Assembly (NCBI GenBank): GCA_017480285.1
Contig: JAFVAX010000036.1
Coordinates: 1 to 42,142, forward strand
Direction: 5' to 3'
DNA: 42,142 nt
DNA from: Paludibacteraceae bacterium
GTDB taxonomy: Bacteria; Bacteroidota; Bacteroidia; Bacteroidales; Paludibacteraceae
Part shown: piece by piece, positions 23,376 through 32,049 of the stretch
Layout: the number at the start of each line of letters is the position of its first letter
Numbering within the stretch: the first letter of the stretch is position 1
Notes under the pieces: model-generated
Told to the model about the DNA's origin: nothing
What the model saw: only the letters and a program-made list of their open reading frames with translations
Databases searched by the model: none
Program-made: the position numbers and the translations under genes

Positions 23376-23390
23376 AAAAATGTAAATTTG
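23359..23390 (+). promoter_or_regulatory. Promoter of valS-argS
   Basis: TTTG (23359-23362), a 20-base spacer and TAAATTTG (23383-23390) match the consensus. A second TAAATTTG overlaps the -33 element (23355-23362). Confidence 0.75.
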
Positions 23391-23434
23391 TAAGATTTTA
23401 ATAACAAAAAGTCAAATAATTCAATCTTTATATA

Positions 23435-26209
23435 ATGGATACAAAATACAATCCTCAATCAATCGAAGCCAAGTGGTATGAGTATTGGCAAGAACATCGT
23501 CTTTTTCATTCTGAACCTGACAGTAGAGAACCCTATACAATAGTTATTCCCCCTCCAAATGTAACGGGTGTGCTTCACATGGGGCACATGCTTAATAATA
23601 CTATACAAGATATCCTTGTGCGCCGCGCGCGTCAGCAAGGTAAGAATGCCTGCTGGGTACCGGGTACTGACCACGCCAGTATCGCCACCGAAGCCAAAGT
23701 AGTAAAGAAACTTGCAGCAGAAGGCATACGCAAACGCGACCTTACACGAGAGCAATTCCTAACTCACGCTTGGGACTGGACCCGTGAGCACGGAGGCATC
23801 ATCCTTCAGCAACTGCGCAAACTCGGAGCATCGTGCGATTGGGATCGTACGGCTTTCACTATGGACGAGAAACGCTCCGAAAGCGTTATCCGTGTGTTTG
23901 TTGACCTCTACAACAAAGGTTATATCTATCGCGGACTTCGTATGGTCAATTGGGACCCCAAAGCACTCACGGCATTATCTACTGAAGAGGTTATCTACAA
24001 AGAAGAACATTCCAAACTCTATTACCTCAAATATCGTGTTGCCGACCTTCAGACACTTGAGAACGAAGAACAACTTAAAGCAGAGGGCAATCTTATTCAC
24101 AAAGACGAGAAAGGCTATTATGCCGTTGTAGCGACCACCCGTCCTGAGACCATTATGGGTGATACTGCAATGTGTATCAATCCAAAAGACCCTAAGAACC
24201 AATGGCTTAAAGGGCATAAGGTTGTGGTTCCGCTTGTAGGCCGAGTCATACCCATAATAGAAGACCGCTATGTGGACATCGAGTTCGGAACAGGCTGCTT
24301 GAAAGTAACACCGGCTCACGACACTAACGACAACATGCTCGGTAAGACGCATAACCTTGAGACGATCGACATCTTCAACCCCGATGGCACAATAAGCACA
24401 CAATCACCGCTTTATGTAGGTATGGACCGCTTTGATTGCCGCCGACAGATTGCCATTGACCTAAGCGAGGCAGGACTCATGGAGAAAGTGGAAGACTATG
24501 TGAATAAGGTTGGTTATTCAGAGCGCAACCCTGATACAGCCATTGAACCGCGCCTGTCAATGCAATGGTTCCTCTCAATGAAACATTTTGCAGAGATAGC
24601 CTTGCCACCTGTTTTGAACGGTGAGATGCAGTTCTATCCGCAGAAATATGTAAACACTTACCGCGCTTGGCTTGAGAACATACAAGACTGGTGTATCTCC
24701 CGCCAACTATGGTGGGGACACCGTATTCCTGCATATTATATTGAGCAAGAAACAAAGAGCAAAGAACAAGGAGCAATGAGCGATGACCGCTACGCTGAGG
24801 ATGTCTTCGTTGTTGCAGAGACAAAAGAAAAAGCACTCAAGTTGGCAAAGCAAAAAACAGGTAACGAGGCACTCACACTTGACAACCTCAGGCAAGACGA
24901 AGACGCACTCGACACTTGGTTCTCATCGTGGCTTTGGCCTCTGTCGCTCTTTGACGGAATCAACAGCCCTAACAATAAGGAGATTAACTACTACTACCCC
25001 ACTTCCGTACTCGTTACCGGACCGGACATCATATTCTTCTGGGTTGCCCGAATGATAATGGCAGGACTCGAGTACAAAGGCAAGATACCTTTCCGTGATG
25101 TTTATTTCACGGGTATTGTGCGCGATAAGTTAGGCAGAAAAATGTCTAAATCGCTTGGCAACTCGCCCGACCCGCTTGAACTTATCGACAAATACGGTGC
25201 CGACGGTGTCCGCATGGGTATGCTTCTCTCCGCTCCTGCCGGCAACGACATACTCTTCGACGACTCACTCTGTGAACAGGGGCGCAACTTCTGCAACAAG
25301 ATTTGGAACGCCTTCCGCCTTGTTAAGGGCTGGGAGGTAGAAGAAAGTAATCAGCCGGAATGTCATCAGCCAATATTGGCTGATGGTCATGCTGATTGCC
25401 GCGCTAACAACCGCCTTGCCATCACTTGGTTTGCAGCCAGACTTGAACAGGCCACCCGGGAACTTGACGACCTATTTGGCAAATATCGCCTCTCAGAAGC
25501 CCTAATGCTTGTATATAAACTGTTCTGGGATGAGTTCTCTGCTTGGTATCTTGAGATGATCAAACCCGAATACGGCAAACCTATCGACCGACAGACCTAC
25601 GACGCAACCATCGGTTTCTTTGACTCACTCCTCAGACTGCTACATCCGTTTATGCCGTTTATAACTGAAGAGTTGTGGCAGAACCTTGCAGAAAGAAAAG
25701 ACGGCGAGAGTATCATGTATGCCCCTCTTAATAAATACGAAAAAGCAGACGCTCAACTTATTCACCGTATTGAACACTTGAAACAAGTTGTGGCAGGTGT
25801 TCGCAACATCCGCGCCCAACGTAACATAGCACAGAAAGAGACGCTTGAACTTATCGTCTTAAACAGCGAACAACTGAACACAGAAGAAAGCCAACTGCTT
25901 AATAAACTCTGCCATCTGTCTGCTGTTCGTCAAGCCGTTGAAAAACCTAACGGAGCCGTCAGTTTCATTGTTGAAACGACTGAATATGCAGTGCCGCTTG
26001 AGCAGTTTATCGACAAAGACGCTGAACGACAGAAACTTCAGGCAGACCTTGAGTATCAGCAGAAGTTCCTGCAAGGTGTGCGTGCAAAACTGTCAAATCA
26101 GAAGTTCGTGGAGCATGCCAAACCCGAAGTTGTTGCACTCGAACGCAAAAAGGAGCAAGATGCCCTTACCAGAATTGCTACTATTGAAGAGAGTTTGAAA
26201 CAGTTGTAA
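23435..26209 (+). CDS. valS: Valyl-tRNA synthetase with two repeat-derived insertions
   Basis: The 924-residue class I enzyme charges tRNA-Val. It has the HIGH motif in [16 protein letters not shown] (about 36-51), an editing domain with [29 protein letters not shown], the KMSKS loop [12 protein letters not shown] (near 568-579), an anticodon domain and a C-terminal coiled coil ending in [24 protein letters not shown] sequence. Two stretches look foreign. [20 protein letters not shown] (24742-24802) breaks the normal AYY-to-FVVAET run. [20 protein letters not shown] near 25345-25400 contains a 22-bp palindrome. Both keep the frame. It is followed by argS at 28 bases. Confidence 0.97.
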   Translation: MDTKYNPQSIEAKWYEYWQEHRLFHSEPDSREPYTIVIPPPNVTGVLHMGHMLNNTIQDILVRRARQQGKNACWVPGTDHASIATEAKVVKKLAAEGIRKRDLTREQFLTHAWDWTREHGGIILQQLRKLGASCDWDRTAFTMDEKRSESVIRVFVDLYNKGYIYRGLRMVNWDPKALTALSTEEVIYKEEHSKLYYLKYRVADLQTLENEEQLKAEGNLIHKDEKGYYAVVATTRPETIMGDTAMCINPKDPKNQWLKGHKVVVPLVGRVIPIIEDRYVDIEFGTGCLKVTPAHDTNDNMLGKTHNLETIDIFNPDGTISTQSPLYVGMDRFDCRRQIAIDLSEAGLMEKVEDYVNKVGYSERNPDTAIEPRLSMQWFLSMKHFAEIALPPVLNGEMQFYPQKYVNTYRAWLENIQDWCISRQLWWGHRIPAYYIEQETKSKEQGAMSDDRYAEDVFVVAETKEKALKLAKQKTGNEALTLDNLRQDEDALDTWFSSWLWPLSLFDGINSPNNKEINYYYPTSVLVTGPDIIFFWVARMIMAGLEYKGKIPFRDVYFTGIVRDKLGRKMSKSLGNSPDPLELIDKYGADGVRMGMLLSAPAGNDILFDDSLCEQGRNFCNKIWNAFRLVKGWEVEESNQPECHQPILADGHADCRANNRLAITWFAARLEQATRELDDLFGKYRLSEALMLVYKLFWDEFSAWYLEMIKPEYGKPIDRQTYDATIGFFDSLLRLLHPFMPFITEELWQNLAERKDGESIMYAPLNKYEKADAQLIHRIEHLKQVVAGVRNIRAQRNIAQKETLELIVLNSEQLNTEESQLLNKLCHLSAVRQAVEKPNGAVSFIVETTEYAVPLEQFIDKDAERQKLQADLEYQQKFLQGVRAKLSNQKFVEHAKPEVVALERKKEQDALTRIATIEESLKQL
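24747..24798 (+). repeat. Repeat insertion in valS, shared with btuB
   Basis: Seven-base-period units (AAAGAGC, AAAGAAC, AAGGAGC, AATGAGC) are followed by GACCGCTACGCTGA (24785-24798). Both pieces, AAAGAACAAGGAGCAA and GACCGCTACGCTGA, recur in reverse at 38551-38620 within the TonB receptor gene. Here they are translated as [15 protein letters not shown]. Confidence 0.8.
25364..25385. repeat. Perfect 22-bp palindrome inside valS
   Basis: Each half-site is CATCAGCCAAT, joined head to head without a spacer. It is translated in frame as part of HQPILADG in a linker that is shorter in other ValS proteins. The core resembles the inverted repeat at 101-126. Confidence 0.85.
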
Positions 26210-26237
26210 AATATTGAGTTAATAATATACAGAAAAA

Positions 26238-28028
26238 ATGCAAACAAAAATAGTAAATAACATCATCTCAGCAGTTAAAAGCCTTTATGGAGCGGAGATT
26301 GACGCATCGGTTATACAAATTCAAAAAACTAAAAAAGAGTTCGAAGGACACTTAACGGCAGTACTTTTTCCGATAGTAAAAATCGCCCGTAAAGCACCTG
26401 CACAAGTGTGCGCCGAAATAGGCGAATACCTAACTAAAGAAATGCCCGAAATAGCACGCTACAACGCCGTCGGTGGCTATCTCAACCTCGTTATCGGCAA
26501 CCGATATTGGCTCAGCAAACTTGACGAGATAACAGCCAACCCTAATTTCGGCATCAAACAACCAACAGATAACTCACCGCTTATGATGGTGGAGTATTCC
26601 TCGCCCAACACCAACAAACCCTTGCATCTCGGACATGTGCGCAACAACCTGTTAGGCTGGTCGATAGCACAGATACAAGAAGCCAACGGCTGGCGCGTGG
26701 TGAAGACCAACATAGTCAACGACCGTGGCATACATATCTGCAAATCAATGCTCGCTTGGCAGAAATGGGGCAACGGTGCAACACCTGAGAGTACCGGCAA
26801 AAAAGGCGACCACCTCATTGGCGACTACTATGTGCTTTTCGACAAACATTACCGCGCGCAGATAAAAAACCTTATGACGCAAGGTATGGACGAAGAAACA
26901 GCCAAAAAAGAAGCACCGCTCATCAAAGAAGCACAAGAGATGCTACTCAAATGGGAACAAGGCGACAAAGACATACGAATACTTTGGGAAACGATGAACT
27001 CATGGGTTTATCAAGGTTTCGACGAGACTTACAAACAGATGGGTGTCAGTTTCGACAAGATATACTACGAGTCGCAAACCTACAAAGAAGGTAAGAAAGA
27101 AGTAGAACGCGGACTTCAAGAAGGACTTTTCTATCGCCGTGAGGACGGCAGCGTCTGGGCAGACCTGACAAAAGACGGACTTGATGAGAAACTGCTACTT
27201 CGTAAAGACGGCACTTCGGTCTATATGACCCAAGACATCGGTACAGCCAAACTGCGCTTTGAGGACTACCCTATTGACCGTATGGTATATGTTGTAGGCA
27301 ACGAACAAGAATACCATTTCAAAGTGCTGTCCATCTTGCTCGACCGACTCGGCTTCCGCTTTGGCAAAGACCTTGTACATTTCTCCTACGGAATGGTTGA
27401 ACTGCCTAACGGCAAGATGAAGTCGCGCGAGGGCACAGTAGTGGATGCTGACGATTTGATGGCAGAGATGATTAGCGAAGCCCGTAATTTGAGCGAAGAC
27501 AAAGCCCTTCGCATTGAAGGGATGTCCGAAAAAGAACAAAACGAGATTGCACGGGTTGTCGGATTAGGTGCGCTGAAGTATTTTATCTTGAAGGTTGATC
27601 CAAGGAAAAACATGCTCTTCAACCCCGAAGAGTCAATCGACTTCAACGGCAACACAGGTCCGTTTATTCAGTACTGTTACGCCCGTATAAAATCGGTTTT
27701 GCGAAAAGCCGGTCCAACTTCCAACAGCGAAAGCGGTCCAACTTCCAACAGTGAAAGCGGTCTTCAAAGAGAAGTGGCTCTTATTCAACAACTATTGGCA
27801 TTTGAAGATGCTGTTCGGCAAGCAGGTCAGGATTTCTCACCTGCCGTCATTGCTAACTATGCATACGAACTTGCAAAGCAATATAATCAGTTCTACCACG
27901 ACTGCTCAATACTTGGCGAACAAGACAGCAACATCCGCAACCTAAGACTTGAATTGTCAGCCGCAGTAGCACAGGTTATAAAAACCGCACTCCGACTGCT
28001 CGGAATTGAGACTGTTGAGAGAATGTAA
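26238..28028 (+). CDS. argS: Arginyl-tRNA synthetase with a duplicated 24-bp insertion
   Basis: The 596-residue class I enzyme charges tRNA-Arg. It has the N-terminal Add-1 domain, HIGH-type motif YSSPNTNKPLHLGHVRNN (about 117-134), the KMSKS equivalent NGKMKSREGTVVDADDL (about 391-407), and a DALR anticodon domain at the C-terminus. Just before the DALR domain, GPTSNSES is repeated twice, from a 24-bp tandem duplication (27711-27758). ArgRS normally has a short helix linker there. It follows valS by 28 bases and is followed by the REP/RAYT unit. Confidence 0.97.
   Translation: MQTKIVNNIISAVKSLYGAEIDASVIQIQKTKKEFEGHLTAVLFPIVKIARKAPAQVCAEIGEYLTKEMPEIARYNAVGGYLNLVIGNRYWLSKLDEITANPNFGIKQPTDNSPLMMVEYSSPNTNKPLHLGHVRNNLLGWSIAQIQEANGWRVVKTNIVNDRGIHICKSMLAWQKWGNGATPESTGKKGDHLIGDYYVLFDKHYRAQIKNLMTQGMDEETAKKEAPLIKEAQEMLLKWEQGDKDIRILWETMNSWVYQGFDETYKQMGVSFDKIYYESQTYKEGKKEVERGLQEGLFYRREDGSVWADLTKDGLDEKLLLRKDGTSVYMTQDIGTAKLRFEDYPIDRMVYVVGNEQEYHFKVLSILLDRLGFRFGKDLVHFSYGMVELPNGKMKSREGTVVDADDLMAEMISEARNLSEDKALRIEGMSEKEQNEIARVVGLGALKYFILKVDPRKNMLFNPEESIDFNGNTGPFIQYCYARIKSVLRKAGPTSNSESGPTSNSESGLQREVALIQQLLAFEDAVRQAGQDFSPAVIANYAYELAKQYNQFYHDCSILGEQDSNIRNLRLELSAAVAQVIKTALRLLGIETVERM
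27711..27758 (+). repeat. 24-bp tandem duplication in argS
   Basis: Two adjacent 24-bp copies differ at one base and each encodes GPTSNSES. Each contains the 7-bp-period run CCAACTT/CCAACAG. The reverse of the same motif, GGTTGGA, is found in the SpoIID gene at 30030-30074. Confidence 0.9.
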
Positions 28029-28054
28029 TTTTAGCCGAGCATTATTCAAAAGGC

Positions 28055-28101
28055 GGGCATTGTTCAGAAGGCGGCAATGGCATTGCCGCAAATCATAACA
28101 A
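28055..28101. repeat. REP element upstream of the RAYT gene
   Basis: This 47-bp element starts GGGCATTGTTCAGAAG and contains the palindrome GCGGCAATG-G-CATTGCCGC (28071-28089). A matching copy with four differences lies at 29109-29155 in the same orientation. A partial copy (GCATTATTCAAAAGGCGG) precedes it at 28040. A further small hairpin (TTGCTC/GAGCAA, 28104-28121) stands directly before the RAYT start. Confidence 0.9.
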
Positions 28102-28128
28102 AGTTGCTCCACAACGAGCAATAGCAAT

Positions 28129-29106
28129 ATGTATCAATGGAAAACATACAATAATCGCTGGAAAGGTGAGGGCATATATCACCTCACCTTTGTTCTGCGT
28201 GAGCGACTACCTATCTTAGGTACTTTACTCGGTGATATTCAATCGGCATCAGTAGAGCCTTCACCCATTGGCAGGCTCATACTTGATGATATACATAATA
28301 TCGAAAATCGTCACACCGGTGTGCAGGTATATTGCAGCATGATTATGCCTGACCATCTGCACTTGCTACTGTACATAAAACGTGAAATCGGTAAAAGTGT
28401 TAAAGAGTTAGCACGAGGAATGCGACAAGGTTGGAAACAATTAGCCCTTGAAGCAGATTTTGCCCCGCCTTTTATTCGCCCATTGTATCACAAAGGGCAG
28501 TTAAATGCAATGTTTCAATACATCCGCTGTAATCCCCGCCGTGCAATGTTGCGCAGGCAGAACCCCGATCTTTTTCGCTTGCGCCGTGAACTGCAAGTAG
28601 AAGGACTGACCTTCACTGCCTTGGGCAATCTCTTCCTGCTTGACTACCCTGAGCGACAGGCTATTGTTTGTTCTCGTAGTGCACCTAAGGAAAAAATAGC
28701 CTCACAACAGGCTTCGACTTTGCAAGCAGCACAGGAAGGTAAGGTCAGTTATAGCGGTGCTGTCAGCGCTGGGGAGAAGCAGATTGTGCGGGCTATCCGT
28801 GAGGCGGGCTTGCCGGTAGTAGTTGTCTTGAACGATGGGTTCCCTCCCACAGGTTCCGAACACGAGCGATATTACAAACCCGGAGGCGTCTATTTCGAAG
28901 CTTGTGCCGCAGGGCGACTTCTGCTATTAGAGCCTACAGCAACGACTATGACAAGCGAGCGGGTCGTTACACAGACAGAGCAAGCACTGCGTAATAAGGC
29001 TGAAGCCAAACATCAAGACTATGTTCCCCTGCCACATACATCAAAAAGATGGAGAATGATGGCAAACAACTGCATAGCGGAAATTTTAGCAGACATTGAA
29101 AGATAA
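28129..29106 (+). CDS. REP-associated tyrosine transposase (RAYT) with extra C-terminal domain
   Basis: This 325-residue protein has the Y1 HUH fold signature. The HUH pair is in MPDHLHLLLY (His76, His78) and the catalytic Tyr is in MFQYIRCNPRRA (Tyr131). The N-terminal GIYHLTFVLRERLPILG strand and NIENRHTGVQVYCSMI fit the family. Such single-strand endonucleases bind REP hairpins and are thought to spread them. The usual domain ends near residue 150. Here about 175 more residues follow, including AGEKQIVRAIREAGLPVVVVL and PPTGSEHERYYKPGGVYFEACAAGRLLLLEP, which look like a Rossmann or DprA/SLOG-type fold (inference). REP copies flank the gene closely (28055-28101 and 29109-29155), and no intact promoter was seen. 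Confidence 0.85.
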   Translation: MYQWKTYNNRWKGEGIYHLTFVLRERLPILGTLLGDIQSASVEPSPIGRLILDDIHNIENRHTGVQVYCSMIMPDHLHLLLYIKREIGKSVKELARGMRQGWKQLALEADFAPPFIRPLYHKGQLNAMFQYIRCNPRRAMLRRQNPDLFRLRRELQVEGLTFTALGNLFLLDYPERQAIVCSRSAPKEKIASQQASTLQAAQEGKVSYSGAVSAGEKQIVRAIREAGLPVVVVLNDGFPPTGSEHERYYKPGGVYFEACAAGRLLLLEPTATTMTSERVVTQTEQALRNKAEAKHQDYVPLPHTSKRWRMMANNCIAEILADIER

Positions 29107-29108
29107 GA

Positions 29109-29155
29109 GGGCATTGTTCAGAATGTGGCAATGGCATTGCCACAAATCATGACAA
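29109..29155. repeat. REP element downstream of the RAYT gene
   Basis: This 47-bp copy starts two bases after the RAYT stop. Its palindrome is GTGGCAATG-G-CATTGCCAC (29125-29143). Compared with the upstream copy the outer pair has changed from C-G to T-A on both sides, keeping the stem. The TGA stop of the convergent SpoIID gene (29147-29149) lies within it. Confidence 0.9.
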
Positions 29156-30553
29156 TGAATATTGCGACAATTCTGCTTTAGGGAAATAGTGGTGTAGGAT
29201 TTGGCGGTAGTCAAAACCACGCTCAGCCATCACGGCAGCACCTATCTGACAAAGCCCTACTCCATGCCCCCAACCTCTGCCTTTTAAGACAAACAATTTT
29301 TCTTTTGACATATCTTTTTCCACAACCGATGACGGGTACGCACGCGTATCAAGTGCGACTTTTTCCGCAACCGAGGACGGCTCGGTATCACTATTGGCAG
29401 AATACTGAATACAGACCTCAAAATCTGAACTGTAAAGACAAGTATCTGCCAACCAATAACGTATTTCCAATTCTTTGCCTACAACGAGCGTCTTTTTTGT
29501 ACCAACGATTTTGAGTTTGGAAATTCGCCCTGACAAGCCTCTTTCTATGGGTTCAAGAGCGAGGATGGCACCAAAATCAATTCCGCTTTTACGCTTTATA
29601 AGTTCGCTCAACTCGCTTTGAGAATACCTTACCTGCCAACGATAATAAGACCCCGTATCAAGCACGGAATGAGGATTATGCACGCAGTGAGGATTAGAGG
29701 TCTTGCCCTTCAAATCAAAATCGTTAAGCACCCGTCTTAAAACAACACTTGTAGCCTCACCGCAATAAGGGCAATCAACTGACTGAAGATAAGGCACTTC
29801 CGTGTCCGCCCAAACATACTGAAACGCCTCTGTCTTTCCTCCACAGCATTTATGATAGCGCGTATCACACACCTCACCCTCATACATAAGCACCTCAGTT
29901 TCAGTCTCTTGTATGGCTTTCTCTACATTTGGGTTCAACTGTCGGGTTATTCCCAAATATCGCTGGCAGTGGTCGTCAGCACAGACATCAAACAGTAGGT
30001 GGGCATCCCGCTCATACCATTTTATAAAGGAGGTTGGAGGTTGGACCGTTGCACTGTCAGAGGTTGGAGGTTGTGAATTGCGAATTGTAAATTGTGAATT
30101 GTGAATTGTAAATTGTGAATTGCGAATTGTGAATTGTGAATTGTGAAGAAGCCAACTGCGTGAGATGACGGAATGCGCCTTCAACAGTTCGAAAGGGCAA
30201 TCGGCGTTCATCTCGCTTGAGATAACGCTTTTAAGGTATTCCTCAACTGGCAGAATGTTAATAGCCACAATACCTTCTGCATCAACCAAGAACTGCAGAT
30301 CACCGGAAAAAGATTCGGTCTCCGTCAAACCGAAATGAAACTTCTTGGCAAAGTCAACATCGTATAGGGTAAAACTCTCCAAATCGGTAAAGGTCAGCGA
30401 ATTATGCAAAGTACCATTATATAGTATCTTGCCTTCTTGCAACTCTACCGTTTGGTCAGTCGTCTGTCCGTTTTTTTGCAGGGCGAACCGCCACTGTCGC
30501 TTGGTCATTATGCCAACGCGGACAGTTCTTTTTGCCGTGCCTTGAGTTCCCAT
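29147..30553 (-). CDS. SpoIID/LytB-domain protein with repeat-encoded insertion
   Basis: The 468-residue protein has the SpoIID domain: FLVDAEGIVAINILPVEEYLKSVISSEMNADCPFELLKAHSVISRSWLL (Glu of SEM), a CxxC-containing middle part (DCPYCGEATS), and WGHGVGLCQIGAAVMAERGFDYRQILHHYFP near the end. SpoIID proteins are peptidoglycan lytic transglycosylases; Bacteroidetes homologues also exist without sporulation. After SRSWLL comes a 7-bp-period insertion encoding LHNSQFTIRNSQFTI-like repeats and QPPTSDSATVQPPTS (30028-30148). No signal peptide is seen. I choose the ATG at 30553, because VRVGIMTKRQWRFAL resembles the family's start; this overlaps the GT gene by 46 bases. The alternative ATG at 30508 overlaps only by TAATG. 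The C-terminal SLS and stop come from the REP. Confidence 0.82.
   Translation of the reverse strand: MGTQGTAKRTVRVGIMTKRQWRFALQKNGQTTDQTVELQEGKILYNGTLHNSLTFTDLESFTLYDVDFAKKFHFGLTETESFSGDLQFLVDAEGIVAINILPVEEYLKSVISSEMNADCPFELLKAHSVISRSWLLHNSQFTIRNSQFTIHNSQFTIRNSQPPTSDSATVQPPTSFIKWYERDAHLLFDVCADDHCQRYLGITRQLNPNVEKAIQETETEVLMYEGEVCDTRYHKCCGGKTEAFQYVWADTEVPYLQSVDCPYCGEATSVVLRRVLNDFDLKGKTSNPHCVHNPHSVLDTGSYYRWQVRYSQSELSELIKRKSGIDFGAILALEPIERGLSGRISKLKIVGTKKTLVVGKELEIRYWLADTCLYSSDFEVCIQYSANSDTEPSSVAEKVALDTRAYPSSVVEKDMSKEKLFVLKGRGWGHGVGLCQIGAAVMAERGFDYRQILHHYFPKAELSQYSLS
30028..30144. repeat. Heptanucleotide repeat region inside the SpoIID gene
   Basis: Ten consecutive 7-bp units (GAATTGC, GAATTGT or AAATTGT) cover 30075-30144. 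GGTTGGA-type 7-bp units flank them at about 30030-30045 and 30060-30074. Since 7 is not a multiple of 3, gain or loss of one unit would shift the frame; three units (21 bp) encode seven residues, seen as the repeating NSQFTIH/R peptide. Confidence 0.9.
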
Positions 30554-31920
30554 GTGCGCAAACGGTCTTTATAGAGATTATTACGGTTGGTGGCATCGAT
30601 ATCGATATTAGCATCTGAGTTATCGTCCCAACGGCGGCAGTTATAAAGCACATTATAAATCCTGCCGATACGATAATGACGACTCACACGCAACCCAACT
30701 GCATAGTCCTCACCATATTTGGTTGTAGGGAAATTCAGTTGCCTGAGTAGTGGTGTGAAGAACCCTCGCGGTGCTCCCAAACCATTGATACGCAGGGCAT
30801 TATTGCGTCCGTTCTCTTCGGTCCATTCGCGATGGTCGATTATTCCGGGGGGCAATTCGTTCAAGTTAAAATCGGTTATGCGGTAAGTGCCCACAACCAT
30901 AGCACATTGCTCACGATAGAAGGCATCAACGAATTGTTGGACTGTATTTTCGTCGTAGTACATATCGTCGGAATCTAATTGCAAAGCAAAGCGTCCGCAT
31001 TGTGGGTGATGAAGTGCAGCATTCCAGTTGCCGCCTATGGCATGCCAAGTCTTGTCTTGAGCGATATATACAAGTTTCTCGTCTGTAAGGAACGATTTTA
31101 TAACATCCACAGTGCCATCGGTTGAGTTATCGTCAACCACTATAACATTATATTCAAACGAAGTTTTTTGATTAAGAGCAGAGCGGATGGCATCGGCTAT
31201 CGTCTTAACGCGGTTTTTACAAGGTATTATGACAGAGGCTTCAAACGGAAAATCACCTTGTGTCAAATCAAGATTTTTGTACCTCCCGGCAGGCAAGTAT
31301 GCACCGATGCGTTTAAGGTGCTCAGTACAAGCCTTTTCCATCTCAATCTGCACCTCGCGGTTTTTCGGATTGACATAGTCGAACTGCTTCTCACCTGACC
31401 TGCGAAGGTCGTTTTCTACATCGTAGTACAAGAACTCGTTGATATGCACAAACTCTCCCTGTTCGCTCAACCTTAATCTCAAATCGTATAATCCAGCAAA
31501 AGCGTATGTATCAGACATTTGTGCTACCGCTTGCCGGACACACTCAGTGCGAAGCAACCATACCGAGCCGAAATTGAAATCGTCGCGAAGCGAGCCTTGC
31601 TGGTAGTCGATAACGGGTGCTGGAACGATATTGCCTTCTTTTTGCAAGAAATGGTCGGAGTATGTCATAACAGAGCCTGTATCTTCCATTATCTGCACCA
31701 TACGATTGGTGGCATAATATACGAAACGGATATTGTTCGGTTTCTGAATAAGCATCAGGTATGGTGTTTGGCAGTCAACCAAAAGACGCTTTAGTGTGTC
31801 GGTCTGACAAAGATTATCGCTTACGAAACATACTTTCGTAATCAAATCAAGCGATAGCAGATATTCTTGAAACTCTGCATTTTGCTGTTCTGAAACAAAG
31901 GGACTTATTACTGTAATCAT
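30508..31920 (-). CDS. Family 2 glycosyltransferase, two-part
   Basis: This 470-residue protein has a C-terminal GT-A domain beginning near residue 235: FEASVIIPCKNRVKTIADAIRSAL, then NVIVVDDNSTDGTVDV, the DxD-type LQLDSDDMYYDE and HAIGGNWNAALHHP. The N-terminal 230 residues (MITVISPFVSEQQNAEFQEYL, LLVDCQTPYLMLIQKPNN, VMTYSDHF) look like a second, degenerate GT2-like domain. The ATG at 31920 is preferred, because the upstream extension (KILKQVQDED) simply translates the intergenic palindrome. The last codon overlaps the possible SpoIID start. The sugar and acceptor cannot be told. Confidence 0.85.
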   Translation of the reverse strand: MITVISPFVSEQQNAEFQEYLLSLDLITKVCFVSDNLCQTDTLKRLLVDCQTPYLMLIQKPNNIRFVYYATNRMVQIMEDTGSVMTYSDHFLQKEGNIVPAPVIDYQQGSLRDDFNFGSVWLLRTECVRQAVAQMSDTYAFAGLYDLRLRLSEQGEFVHINEFLYYDVENDLRRSGEKQFDYVNPKNREVQIEMEKACTEHLKRIGAYLPAGRYKNLDLTQGDFPFEASVIIPCKNRVKTIADAIRSALNQKTSFEYNVIVVDDNSTDGTVDVIKSFLTDEKLVYIAQDKTWHAIGGNWNAALHHPQCGRFALQLDSDDMYYDENTVQQFVDAFYREQCAMVVGTYRITDFNLNELPPGIIDHREWTEENGRNNALRINGLGAPRGFFTPLLRQLNFPTTKYGEDYAVGLRVSRHYRIGRIYNVLYNCRRWDDNSDANIDIDATNRNNLYKDRLRTWELKARQKELSALA

Positions 31921-31944
31921 ATTTATTTGATATTTGATATCCTC

Positions 31945-32034
31945 ATCCTGAACTTGTTTCAGGATCTTATTCCTCATCCTGAACTTGTTTTAGGATCTTA
32001 TTCATTATTCTTTAGACCCTGACCTTCGTCAGGG
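31945..32034. repeat. Composite extragenic palindromes, second copy
   Basis: Two copies of ATCCTGAA-CTTGT-TTCAGGAT type (31945-31965 and 31976-31996, the latter with one mismatch) and the CCCTGAC-CTTC-GTCAGGG hairpin (32017-32034) fill the gap between the TPR-CHAT stop and the GT2 gene. The modules match those at 3172-3261 but are in a different order on the reverse strand. Both elements span 90 bp. Confidence 0.88.
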
Positions 32035-32049
32035 TGAGGAAAATACTGT

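Noticed and set aside
30028..30144. Possible CRISPR array in the repetitive SpoIID region
   Set aside because: The units are 7 bp with no spacers and are translated in frame; no cas genes are near.
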